Below, piece after piece: positions 9,047 to 20,529 of a DNA stretch of 64,000 nucleotides (the first letter of the stretch is position 1; each line of letters starts with the position of its first letter). The notes below the pieces were generated by a model that saw only the letters and a list, made by a program, of their open reading frames with translations, was not told the DNA's origin and ran no database searches. This stretch comes from Gnetum montanum (taxonomy: Eukaryota; Streptophyta; Gnetopsida; Gnetales; Gnetaceae), in assembly GCA_015680685.1 (NCBI GenBank), contig MNCI01016241.1, forward strand, positions 26,436 through 90,435, given 5' to 3'. The translations under genes and the position numbers were made by a program.

Positions 9047-12000
9047 ATGGATCCTAGGACTCATTTGGCACTTGCAAAGGTTGAGGAGATGAAGAAGACC
9101 TTAGAGCATGCACCACAAGTGCACATTGCTACACGGAAGAGCATATTGTTGACCTAGTAAGTTGCTACATCTCCTTCGCTTCTTTGTTTTGCACTTTTTA
9201 TTGTCCCGTGCTCTTGTTTTGCATCCTATTTGTTTCATGTTCATTCTTGGATACCTATTTGTTTTGTGGTCACATCATTTTAGCCTTTGTATTTCCATTG
9301 TCATTATTTTGGTTGTGGTAGATGCAAAAACATTACGTCATGGTTGCATGCAAGGCCAATGAAACCGCCACTACCGTGATTTTCATAACCATGGGGGCTG
9401 GGGCTGTTTAAGCTACTTGGTCCTATCATGCCATAACATAAAACCCTTGGGAGGGCTAGGCCATGTATGATGCCGCAACGTGACACATGTTTTGTTAGAG
9501 AATATTGTCAATGTTTTTGTTGCTACGCTAGGCTCATTCGCATGTTCTTGCTATGCTAGGCTTTCATGCCCTTGCTACACTATGTATGGGTGGAGGGTTA
9601 TGCTATGCTATATACATGGACTAGTAGACATTGCTATGTTGTGCATGTATTACCTTTAAGTATGATGTTAACATTTGTTGATCGTGTTGTGCAGGGCGGG
9701 GCCAATGCCTAGGCTGATCATTTTAGACATTAGAGGGGTCTTGTGCCATGTGAGTAGACCTATGGCCAACGCCCCTCCTCCCTAGATACATATGGGAGAG
9801 CGAGGGGTCTAGTTCAGGGAAGGGGCATGAGATTTCTTGCAGTTCCTTCTTGACCACTTTAATGTGATCGTTTGGTCTTCCCTAGAGGAAGAGGAGGCAT
9901 CTGGTATAATAGAAGCCTTGTTTCCTGGGGCAAGTTGGGGAATTTTGAGGTTTTTTACCGATGAGGCAATCATGAACAGGCAGGGAGAGGGATTCATCCA
10001 ACGCTCAACAGGGTTAAGGAATTTAGCCTAGATCTAGGACATGCCCGAATACAGCTGCTACCACCACTACAACACATTGTTCCTTGCATGCTACATGGCG
10101 ACGTGCTTTTAGAACCCACAGGGGACTGTCTATTATGTTGGCGAGTGAGTTTTGTAGCCTTGCTCCACTATGTTATGCAATGCTGGCCATGTTGGCCGAA
10201 TGCTAATAGTATGTGTTTTTCACCGGGTTCTTTATCAATGATGATGGAGTTCATGACCAATCGGGTCTATTGGCTACAACACAACTAGCCTTACAGGAGT
10301 TCTCTTCTGCTAAGAACCTGCAGGCAGGTGTGATCTATCAGTGTGAGGGAGAATACCATACCTACCCAAGTAGGTTTTATGTTCCCTAAAACTAGTTAAG
10401 GAGAAGGGTTGGCTAGATGAGGAGTGGGCAGGACCCTTCAAGCCAGTCACTATTGAAGAAGCTATGGCTGAACTCCCACTCTTCCTGTTACCATACAGAC
10501 CTGGTGGGTCAAACAATAAGTGTTGCATGCTCAAGTGTTTTTGCAATCCTTGTATTTCTTACATCATCATGTTAAGCGCATTTTGTGAAAATTTATGTAG
10601 GGGTGAAGAAGCCCAAGGAGGTTACGGTGGTAACTTCCAAGACGCAGTGGGAAAACATCTACTTCAAATATGGTGAAGTAGAAGCGAGCCAGCGTTGGTT
10701 AGACCAGGGGGCCTTGGACTCCATGGTCAAGAACATCTAAAAGCAGGGCTTATGGATCTGTTTGTGGCCCCAAATCTAAGCATTCCTACCATTGAGATGC
10801 TTTCCCTAGTCAACTCCTTCTCTGAGAGGGCGGGTCATTTTCACACACACGTATGGGGCATGCAAGTGGTCATTGAAATCAATGACCAACTGTTTATGGA
10901 CATGTTTGGTGTTCCTGCCGATGGCATCCCCATAGGCTCAAAGTGCAAGAAGGAGTTGACCCTTTTGAAGAAGGATATCGAGGAGTGGTTGGGACTTGTT
11001 AAGGAGCAAAAAGGGCTCCCCATGGATAAGCTTAAGGAAGGCCATGAAGATTTACCTGGTCTTCCGTGCCCATGCATTCCCCCAATTACTTACCCAAGGG
11101 AAGGTCCTGGGGCTCAAGAAGGCCTAGATAATGTGAGAGGTTATGGAAGAAGGGGTCCATTACAACTAGGCCAACTTCCTATGTAAGGGATTATAGGCTG
11201 AGATTTTGGGACTCTGTGAAAAAAGGGAGTCCTGCTCCAACATACACTATGCCTTCTACATAGGTTGCTTGAAGCGCTTTGCAGAGTTCTTGGTGGTTCA
11301 AGAGGATGGAGTTTGGGCCTTGGGAAATGGAAACCAGATTTCCAAGCCATGGATTCAACAAATCCTTTGGAGCACATGAGCCCACATTTCCCCAAAAGTG
11401 GTTGGGGAGTCATTGTTTGTAATGAACAAAGGTCTAGTGGCTCACAACGTTCGTGGCTAGGACAGCGTCGGAGAGACTCCCCTTGCTATAGCCGATAGTG
11501 TGATGCGAGGGAAGCATCTCATAGCTAAGACTATGCCCAAGGAGTTGTGAAGGAAGAGACCTTCTCCAGCTAGGAAAACCCTTCATGTAGAGGAAGAGGA
11601 GGGATGAGGACTATGGCTTAAGCTATAGAGGACACAACCCCCCATTGGTAAATGCTTTTGTGTAATGCTTACTTTGCTATTATTTGCTATGCTATGCCAC
11701 ACTAGGTGATGTAGCATAGCGTAGCATCTACTTTGAGCTAATTTGTTTTAGACTAATGTAAACATGCTTTTTTGCTAGCAATGGAAGAGGAAGAAGAAGA
11801 AAAAGGCGATGAATAAGTGTCAACCCTTAAGATGAGGGTGATGAATGATGATATTGAGGCCCTAGTTTTGGGGGAAAGGGCCCAGGTCAAGAATAAGGGA
11901 GCTCCTATCTCTAGGGTAGGGGCTCTTGTCATTAGGGTGCCTCCTCCTACCAACGAAGAAGCATCTCCCTTGAATAAAAAAGATGCTGGGCTCCTGAAAG

Positions 12001-13402
12001 GAAAGGCACTAGTGCATGTGGAAAGGGCTAATATGGACTTGGCAGGGCCTTCCACCAAAGCTACCGCCATTGTCTTGCATCAGCAAGAAGAAAGATCGTA
12101 GCTGGATGCTGGTGATTTTGGTGATACATTTGCCTTATTGTAGTCCATTTTGGTCATTGCTAATGTGCTTAGTCATGTAACAGGTGCTACTGCTAATGCT
12201 GTAGGACCCCCTCTGATCCGTGCAGAGTCATGGGCTGAGATCCCTGACAAGTTTGTATTCGTGTAGGGACTTGTTGACAACATGATCAGACACCTTTAGC
12301 AGGTGGACGCTAATGCAGGACATAGTTGTTACGCTCTCTATGTCAAGGCATCCTCTAGGATCAAATGGGACCTGGCACAACCTATGAAAGTTGGCACCAT
12401 TCCGACACTCTCAGTTGATGTGATTGAGGTATCTCATCACACATTCTATGAGGCTTATGAGTGCATCTTGCACTTGGCATGGTCCCTATGGGAGTATAAG
12501 CACATCAACAAGGACCTATGGAAATGGGTCCAAAGGGCTAAGCAAGGAGAGGCCAACCTAGTCACTGAGGTGGATGATCTTAGGTCAAGGAACGAGTTCC
12601 TTGTAAACCGTGACCCTACTGCTGAGGATTGGCATAAGGCTGTAGACAACTAAGCTAGATTTTAGACTGTCAGACATTAGAACATTGAATCCACTTGTGA
12701 GATAGTTGAATAGCAGATGTAGATGGACTTGCTAGCCCAGAACTGTCAAGACATGAATGATATCAGGGCCAAGGTTTTCGAATGGGGGCAAACCCAGAGA
12801 AACCACAAACATGTGTACAAGTTGGAGAATGACACCCATCGAAAACTATACAAAGATGCTGCTGTGGAGGCATTCACATATGAAGCATTCATGAATTCCA
12901 TCAATAGTTCTGAGGCCTACACTTGGTTCAAAGACCAGGTGAATGTTATGGAATCTCCTGACTTGAAAGTGGACCTTCCTATACAAGAGACTGCAACCGC
13001 CTCCCTTTCCCTGGGACCTCTAATATGGATGACCATGGAAAGGGAGAGAGCCACTATTGCGAATGCTGAACCTAGTAATAGACGTTGGATGAACATCATG
13101 ACAGAGGAGGGCTAGCATCGCCTCAGGCTCATTCTAGACCAGATACCCTTTGAGACTAACGCAGGCCCCTCTCAAGTTAGTCGCTTTGGTGTGTAAATGC
13201 TCATGCTATGTTATAGCTTGCGTTTGTTGTCTTAACTAATTATTTCATTTCTATGATGTAGGATCCATATGGGGGTGCAATTCCTGTAGAGGGAGGGAAT
13301 GAAGAATCGGCACCGGTAGAAGGCAACGTAGGGGAGGATGATGCACAAGCAAATGAAGCAAAGGTGAGCAGTGAAGATGATGCAAATAGAGACAACCCAT
13401 GA
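9047..13402 (+). pseudogene. Antisense gene of element A: multi-block, FCP1-like HAD segment, broken
   Basis: It is encoded opposite to the retroelement. Block 1 (9,047-9,155; MDPRTHLALAKVEEMKKT) ends at CTA|GTAAGT. Block 2 (9,695-about 10,152) follows TTGTGCAG and encodes LIILDIRGVLC then DFLQFLLDHFNVIVWSS, matching FCP1/NIF-type HAD motifs I and II; it ends at a GTGAGT. Block 3 (about 10,220-10,540) encodes KGWLDEEWAGPFKPVTIEEA. Block 4 (10,600-11,190) includes GHFHTHVWGMQVVIEINDQL and KKDIEEWLG. Further blocks (12,300-12,652 and 12,723-13,190) are charged and helix-rich. The last (13,262-13,402), after a GATGTAG acceptor, is an acidic tail. Several stops and frameshifts disable it. Introns are inferred from conserved blocks and GT-AG borders, not from transcripts. 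Confidence 0.65.
9695..10152 (+). other. FCP1/NIF-like HAD segment within the antisense gene of A
   Basis: A single frame, with three stops, runs from PRLIILDIRGVLCHVSRPM through GERGV.FREGA.DFLQFLLD to VIVWSSLEEEEASGIIEALF. Plant FCP1-like HAD proteins have a LDLNGVL loop with the nucleophile Asp, an R-(P/F)-x-x-x-(D/E)-FL segment and a V-x-(I/V)-WSS segment in this order and spacing. The first Asp is kept. The second Asp of canonical DxDx(T/V) is absent, as in the plant LDLNGVL group. Downstream HAD motifs (Lys and the DD pair) were not recognised. Confidence 0.55.
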
Positions 13403-14239
13403 TAGCATAGGATTTTTTTTTTGAAATTTTTGAAGTTTTGAAATTTTGCAAACATTTTAATTTTGAAATTTTTGCAAACATTGTGAATAAGAGAAAGTTT
13501 TGAATAAAATGAAACACTTCAGAAAAGAAACTAATTTTTGCGTTAACTTGTGTATTGTGTAAAGTTTTCATGTTTTCATATGCTAGTTTTAGGCCATTTC
13601 AGGCCATTGCTAATTTTAGGTCGTTTTGGGCCATTACGTAACATGCCAAAAGGATTATATGTTAACAAAGTGAAAAGAAACAATGCTAGTTTAAGGCCAC
13701 TTCGGGCCATTACCAAGAGAGATAGTACATTAGTAAAGAAAAAAGCGATGATGCTAGTTTTAGGCCATTTCGGGCAGCATGCCAGAAGGGTGGTATGTTA
13801 AGAAAGCAGAAAGCAACAATACTAGTTTTAGGCCATTTCAGGACATAGCGTAGCATGCCAAAAGGATGACATGTTAAGAAAGCAAAAAACAACAGTGCTA
13901 GTTTTAGGCCATTTCGGGCCATAACATAGCATGCCAAAAGGTCGGAATGTTAACAAAGAAAAAAACAACTATGCTAGTTTTAGGTCATTTTGGGCCATAG
14001 CATAGCATGCCAAAAGGTCAACATGTTAATAAAGAAAAAAACAATGATGCTAGTTTTAGGCCATTTAGGGCCATAGTGTAGCATGCCAAAAGGTCGGCAT
14101 GTTAACAAAGCAAAAAACAATGATGCTAGTTTTATGCCATTCCGGGCTATAACGTAGCATGTCAGAAGGCTAGCATGTTAACAAAGCAAAGAAGTGGCGA
14201 ATGTACAAGGGGATGGAAACTGGGTAGGAAGTAGTAGGG
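13403..14239 (-). repeat. Tandem repeats in the protease-antisense gene spacer of A
   Basis: About eight units of roughly 70-80 bp lie between 13,583 and 14,200. Each has GCTAGTTTTAGGCC then ATTTCGGGCC (plus reading), usually followed by a CATAGCATAGCATGCC-like stretch and an A-rich stretch. GGCCatttcgGGCC at 13,907-13,920 is a perfect 4-bp stem. In element sense this is again stem plus TAAAACTAGC, matching the other two spacers. C has a shorter version at 43,063-43,215. Confidence 0.8.
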
Positions 14240-15420
14240 TTGCTACGCTATGCATAGTTTCCTCTTGACCCATCTTGGATTGATCGGAACGTAAGGCCAA
14301 GGTGTTTTGCTAGGGCCCTCGTCCACATCATTGTCCTCCACTTGGAAGGGAAACTGAACCCATGCATTTTTGATTTGGGAGACAGCTCACTGGGCCAATT
14401 CTTCTATTGGATGATTAATGCATGTGTGAGTAGGTGCCTCACTCTCGAAGGTTGTGACCTCTGAGCCCTGCTCCATGTTTACGTTACTGATTGCTTGTGT
14501 CGCTACTTCATCACCACAGATCACCACCTCCCCACCCTATGTATGGTAAGTGGATTTCCTAGTGTATAGGCTAGGAAATATCCCTAAGTTGTGATAACCA
14601 TGATCTTCTAAAGATTAGGTTAAATCTTGGAATTTCCTCAACGACGATGAACATTGCACCTATGGGGAACTAGTCCCCTGCTATGAATTCTATGTGAACT
14701 GTGCCTTTCACCAGGACGCGTGCCCCATTGAAGGACCTCAGACACAATGTTGTTGTGGGTTTGATCTAGTCGACCAATCCCAACTTGTCCACAATAGAAA
14801 ATGAAATGATGTTTGTGGAAACCCCATCATCAATGTGTACCCTTCAGATTTGATGTTGGTTGACCCAAATTGTGATGAAGAGAGGCACCGTAGTCATCTA
14901 ACCTTCTTCAGGGTCTTCTCTAATGGTGTCATCATTGAAAGTCAAGTGAGGTGTCACGGACTCCACTGGCATAGAGGGAAGCATGACCAAATGGATCGCT
15001 TCCTCTTCCACTAGCATGTTCTCATCGACCAAAATCACCATTAACATGGGGATTAGAGCTTCACAGTGGGGTATAGATGTCATGATTAGGTCGTACAAGC
15101 TCAGTGTAGCATTTTTCTACTTTAGATCTTGCTTGACCTGAGTGAGGGCGTCTAGAAGGTCTTGGCCGCCCCCTTGCTTGACACCTTCCTCCTTTTTGAT
15201 TCGTCCCAAAAGACAAATATCCCCAGGAGAGGTGACTTCGGATCTGTATTCAGATCCATGTTGGCAAGGTGATGTAGGCTACACGGTCATGTCAACCTTT
15301 GTCTTTAGGGGCAAAGGTGCAGATGCAAGGGGTGAAGACATGGACTTAGGGATACCCTTGATGGTATTTCCCTTCGACGTCTTGCCCACCAAGTGGACTT
15401 CTTAACTTGCGGGGTGAGGA
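14240..15420 (-). pseudogene. Protease region of element A, broken
   Basis: It would encode the aspartic protease that cuts the polyprotein. Element sense at about 14,837-14,790 reads VHIDDGVSTNIISFSIVDKL, the D-(S/D)-G active-site loop with the usual N-(I/L)-(I/M) following. A frame upstream (15,098-14,898) gives LVEEEAIHLVMLPSMPVE, also seen in C at 42,370-42,410. Stops are frequent. It is followed in element sense by the repeat spacer instead of RT. Confidence 0.65.
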
Positions 15421-18072
15421 GGCTATTCAGCCTTGTTGCGTGAGATAGGGGTCGTCGAAGGTGTCAGCCCCCTGATGACAAATGGAGCTAGAGGTGTTAA
15501 CTAACGGGACTGCGTGGCTCTGCTAATAGGTGGTGAAAAGATGGATGTCCATGGTGGGACTTTTAAGATGAATGGCTACTATGAGTTTTGACCAACTGTT
15601 GGTGGTGCTGGCACACTACGCTGAGGCATAGGGATCACGAATGGCTATCGAGGTGGCCTGGGATCACTGTCAATGTCGATAGCATTGATGATGTAACTGG
15701 CATTATCAGAATTTAGGGAATACATGTAGACATACATAGATTTCTTTTTAGGGTGTATTGGGTTGCTTTTGTCCAGCACCATTTTTCCATGGTCGATTAA
15801 TATTTGGATGTCATCCTGCAATGCCAGATAATAATCCATGTTGTGACCACACTGTTGGTGGTAGTCACAAAACCTATCTAGCCTAAAACCCCTAGGAACT
15901 AGAGGCTTATTGGGTAGGGCCAAAGAGGGATTCCTAAGGAGCTCATAGTAGTGTTGATGTCTCGTGTTTGCCTCTTCCGACATCTACTTATGTTGGATGT
16001 ATCCCGCTACCAACAATTGCTTCTGAAGCTCTGAAGGATTTAGAGGTAGCGTGGTGTACTTTGAATGGTCTTTACACTCAAAGTTGGATTTGGGTTGTGC
16101 AGATTTCTCAGGTGTAGGTGTAGCAAGTTGTGGTACGTGGCCCTGTTTGGATGTGGGGTTAGCCGTAGGTATGGCTGGTTTCTTATTGTTCTTGCTACCA
16201 CTGCTACTAGGTTTGGGCTTGACCTCGATTGCCATAGTAGCCACTATGGTTGTTGGGGCCTTACCCTTGTCTTTCTTTAGAAAGGTACTTTTGTAAGCGA
16301 TGTAGGTCAGGTCTTTACTTGCCTCGGCCACATCTTGTATGCTCTTAGTCTGGGTGAAAGCCTGACTAAGAGAGTGAGTGAGGTAGCACAGTTTAGACTT
16401 GATGAAGTCATTCACTATGCCCTTAAAGATGGCCAGCAGATGGGCCTCTTTGTTGGGCTTGCGGATTTCATCAAGGATTGCACTCCAATATTGAATGAAC
16501 TTTTGGATTGGCTCTAGAGTGTCTTACTTTATGCTCATCAATTGGTCTAGCGTGGTTTCTGCCTTCAATTTGTACTTGAAGCACATCACGAACTAGATGA
16601 GTACCTCTTCCAAAGCTGATATGGATGAGCGTGACAACGCACGATACTAGTCGAAGGGTTTCCTAGCTAGGGATATGGTGAAGATGTGAATGATCATGTG
16701 CGGCCATTGTTGCAATAGCAGGGACTCAGACTTGAAGGTGACAAGGTGTGCATTTGGATCTATCTCCCCATCATACTTTGTGAAGTATGGGAGAGACATC
16801 CCTGGGGGTAGCGTCAAAGTAGGGATTGCAAGGCTGATAGGGTGGTCTTGGTAAAATTCCATGACTTGTACCATGTCAGACCCAGTAGCTTTGAGGTGTT
16901 TTATATCCTTAGTGAGGGTCTGGATAAGCTAGAATGCTTGGTCCATACCTGGTAGTGTTGTGAATAGTTGGGGAACTACGGGGGCATCCCCTGCTTGTGG
17001 TATGGTAGGGGCGACGACCTGACCCATTGGTGGTACTGTTGGAATGACCCCCATGTGCAGTGCTGCCTGTGTTATCCACCATCTGGCAGGTGGTGTTATT
17101 AAGGTGGTGACCGTAGGTTGGGCTACCAGGTAGACTGCTTGTCTCACTGGCAGCGTAGACCACAACCCTGTGTTAGGTTGTGCTAACTGCGAGGCTTGGT
17201 ATATTTGAGAGCGTACGTAGTGCGACATTTGCAAGGCTTGCGGAATGGGTGAAGAAGCAAATGGGTCCCACCATGTGGATGGGCCAGGGCCCACCATAGT
17301 GGGTGGAATGGATGTGAATGTAGACATAGAAATAGAAGTAACATATGCTTATGAAAGAGGCATGTTATGAACATGTGGCAGGGTAGCCACGATTGGCATA
17401 CGATATGCTACAGGAATACACTATTGAACAGTTGGCAAAGGGATAGTAGCTACAGGAGAAATAGGGTGTTGGAATCCCATAGGATTGGCATGGCTACCCA
17501 TAGCAGACGTAATCATAGGTTGCAAAAGTGTAGGCATAATTACAAAGGGAGCGGTAAGAGATGACAGCTTGGCCCAAAAGGACTAAGTAAGAGGGATAGG
17601 AGTGGGACCAGTTGGACCTCCCTCGTCTGATTGGGAATCAATTTCCTCCTACCCATCATGGAAAGCATCATCTTCGTTGGATGCTATGTCATGTTGCTTC
17701 CTAATCCTAGCCAACTAGATTAGTTGGTCTAGAGGCCTTTGGTATGCTTGTGTTAAAGATAAAGAAACGTCGAGAGTAGGAACGAACTCCTTCCCATTGC
17801 AATAAGCAAACTCAAAGCTACGTTTGTCCTTGAATTCAAGTATGTCCAAGGGAAGATTGGCCTATACCATTGCACAGAGGAAACTGTAATGCTCATGTTG
17901 CTGGGCTAATCCCTTAGGTCCTCAGTTTTGGATTCTGAGAGATCATCATGTTTCTAGAATTGGGTTCAGTAGTTGTTCGGCACTAGTAGTGCCTTGCACT
18001 GTGATGGGATCTTCAATGTTGAAGGGAACTTCCACATTGAAGGCATTGGGAGTAGCAGTTGAAAAACCCATT
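15421..18072 (-). pseudogene. Gag of element A, broken
   Basis: It would encode the capsid and RNA-binding protein. It starts MGFSTATPNAFNVEVPFNIE at 18,072. The capsid core (16,874-16,400) contains MSLPYFTKYDGEIDPNAHLV and SESLLLQQWPHMIIHIF. The region 16,415-15,984 is a K/S/T/P-rich linker. A zinc knuckle at about 15,880-15,820 reads CDYHQQCGHNMDYY, the CxxHxxxCGH form typical of Tat-type Gag but with its last Cys changed to Tyr. The order and motifs match gag of C (40,480-41,560). Many stops and frameshifts. Confidence 0.8.
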
Positions 18073-18849
18073 GTTAAGAAAGTAGTTATGTAAAAAAGCA
18101 TAAAAGTTATGTAAAAGAGTGCAAACAAACAAGGAAACCAAAAAATAACAAGAAAGAAGGCTTTATGTCTTGCTGGATTCCAGAGGAACTATCAAGGTGA
18201 CCGACCTACAGCACACAAGGTGCAAACAACCATAAATGGTTGTCAAATTTATGCTAGTGCATGATATGGTGCAGAGAACATGCAAGACTACTGTAAGATG
18301 GGAAAGATAGCTAGCAACCAAAAAGGCTTTGCATCTCGCAGGATCCTTGAGGGACCATCGAAGCGACCGCTCTGTACCATGCAAGATGGGGTATAGAATG
18401 CATGCAAGACTACTGTAAGATGGGCAAGTTAACTAGCGGTCAAGAAAGCTTTGCATCTCGCAGCATCCCTAAGGAACTATCGAAGCGACCACTTTGTACC
18501 ATGCGAGATGGGGTATAGAATGCATGCAAGACTACCATAAGATGAGTAAGCTAACTAGCGATCAAGAAGACTTTGCGTCTTCCAGGATCCCTGAGGGACC
18601 TTCGAAGTGACCACTCTATACCATGCGAGATTAGGTACAGAATGCATGCAAGATAGCCGTAAGATGAACTAGTTAGCTGGCGATCGGAGGCCTTGTGTTC
18701 TGTGGGGCTCCCAAGGAATTGTTGAGGTGACTGATCTGCACTGCACAAAGCGCAAACAACTACAAAATGGTGTCACATTTACGCTTATGCGCATCAGGGT
18801 GAAGAAGGCTCATAGAACTACCATGACACATGGAAAAGGCACCAAAAGG
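18073..18849 (-). repeat. Leader of element A with tandem repeats of about 120 bp
   Basis: Five related units begin near 18,160, 18,328, 18,449, 18,570 and 18,690. Each carries a TTTGCATCTCGCAGGATCC-like core, a GGGACC box and, in most units, a GAATGCATGCAAGACTA block (plus reading). The first interval is longer (about 168 bp); the others are about 120. No coding signal is seen. As the 5' untranslated leader it could hold packaging or dimerisation structure, which is speculative. Confidence 0.75.
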
Positions 18850-18872
18850 GCCTCCTTCTAGCTCCAAAAAAC
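18850..18872 (-). other. Primer-binding-site position of element A
   Basis: Element sense directly after the 5' LTR reads TTTTTTGGAGCTAGAAGGAG. C has TTTTTTGGTGCTAAAAGGAG at the same place, so the site is conserved. I could not match it confidently to one tRNA 3' end. Confidence 0.55.
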
Positions 18873-20487
18873 TATAGAGATTGAAAATGTTAGTAGCTAG
18901 AAAACATCGAGGGGTTGATGGGCATGAAAATTTCGACCTTGAACCCACGGGAGGGCTGTGCTAGGTGTGTGTGGATATGGCGTGCCCTGAACAGTCTGGT
19001 CGATTAGACAGGGAATTAATCGGTGTCTATATAACCTTTTGCAACATATGATTTTGAAAACAGGGACAAAAACATGAAGTAATGCTTGAAAGTAAATAAA
19101 TCAGAAAAAGTAGTGCAAAACGCAACAATAAGCAAGAAACAAGGTAAAGTATAGTTAGAAAAATGCACTACTCCAAAGCTACAAGCTTTCCCTATTAAGG
19201 TGGATACAGTGGGTTGCACAACATGCCAGAGTGCAGAGATCCTGAGAGTAACTAAGATGTGTAGAGTGAAATAGGTTGTGCGCTTGGGCATGGCCTTGGG
19301 CATTAACAATGTGGGAATTCTACCAAGGTGGTAGAAAGGGAGACAGAACAAAATGCTAGCTGAAAGAGCTAACTATTTATAGTGTCAAACAAAATTAAGT
19401 GCCAGAGTGAATGCTAAGGAGTGGAAAATTCAAGGAATTGGGGAGAATTCCTCACTTTTGAATGATGCTTCTTGAAAAAAATTTTGAACCCTTTGAATGC
19501 TACTGGTTGGGGTATTTATAGGATTAAGTGCACGCGAAAGGGGTAGTTTGGATGCCACATGCCTTGGGCCCACATTGACTTGCTGGCACCACACGTGCCA
19601 TGTATGGCCGTTGGACCTGTAAGACCATTGTAATGTGAACCTTCTATGCCATAACTATGAGTCTGCCATGTCATAATTGTATCGTCAATGTCTGGAGATG
19701 TGTGCCAATGGTCCAATTAGGTGAAGTGCATTGATGTCGCAAAACCACCCACATGCCTTGCTGTGCTTTGTAGTGTAGCATGCTTGGCATAGCATAGCAC
19801 CTTATCATGCAGTCTGCTATATATGTGTTGCATGTTTGCTATACTATGCTATGCTCCGTAGCATAGCGTAGCATAGCAACTGGTCTTAGTCATGAAAACT
19901 TTGTCGATTTGTGAACTTTGCTTCCACGAAACTTGCAAACTTGTTGATTTTGCCCTTTAAGTTGCCTTTTGTCTCTTCCATAGGATTGCTACACCTTGTT
20001 GCACCTTGTAGCGGAGCAATAGACATGGTCCACCACTTCCTGACGGAAAGAGACATTGTTGAAAGACTTGAAATTAGGCGTGGGGAACTTGTGGTGAAGC
20101 TGTTGCCATGCTACGCTATGTTACATGATGTAGCATGGTGTAGCACTTCGTTCTACAATCATCTTCTAAAGCTTGCTACACTACATAGCGAGGCATAATG
20201 TAGCATAGCAGACTTTGTGACTTAGCAAACTTTTTGAACTATTTCGTGCATCTAGAATGCTGCTACCAACTCTGTGCATCGTTTCTGAGTAGGCTGTAGG
20301 CTGGGCAGTCTACTTAGGTGGACAAGTAGGACGACCCATAGAGCCTGTTTACACCTAAAGTAGAGAATTTTCTAAACTGGCTGGCCTTAACTTAGGACAT
20401 TCTCCCCCTGAAGAACTGTTTTGGTGCTTGCATGAATTGCAAGGCTTGGTGAAGCAAGAATGACTTCAAATTGTTTGGGGTGTTTCA
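18873..20487 (-). repeat. 5' LTR of element A
   Basis: It pairs with 1,671-3,298. In element sense it begins TGAAACACCCCAAACAATTT at 20,487 and ends near …CAATCTCTATAG. A TATAAATACC box lies at 19,511-19,522, and the U3 has TATGCTA palindromes at 19,775-19,885 and 20,100-20,210. It would have driven element transcription. Confidence 0.85.
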
Positions 20488-20529
20488 GCATTATGAGCAT
20501 TAAAGCCTTGACATGCTTCAAGCCAACTA

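Larger units (their letters stand above)
1671..20487 (-). mobile_element. Element A: complete but decayed Tat/Ogre-like LTR retrotransposon, about 18.8 kb
   Basis: Order in element sense (minus): 5' LTR (20,487-18,873), primer-site region, repeat-bearing leader, gag and protease (18,072-14,240), repeat spacer, antisense gene (plus, 9,047-13,402), repeat spacer, RT, RNase H, second RNase H and integrase (8,110-4,619), repeat spacer, polypurine tract, 3' LTR (3,298-1,671). The two RNase H domains place it in the Tat/Ogre lineage. Flanks GCACT (1,666-1,670) and GCATT (20,488-20,492) look like a 5-bp target-site duplication with one change. The two LTRs differ at many sites and every ORF has stops, so it is an old, dead insertion. 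Confidence 0.85.

Noticed and set aside
11265-11498. Alternative plus frames beside block 4 of the antisense gene in A
   Set aside because: Possibly further exon pieces, but no counterpart was recognised in C, so they are not listed as separate features.
13583-14200. CRISPR-like regular array
   Set aside because: Units and spacers are all similar to each other, the host is a plant, and the units fit the element's own spacer repeats.
16051-16296. Plus-strand frame with hydrophobic stretch
   Set aside because: Antisense of the gag linker of element A; no independent support.
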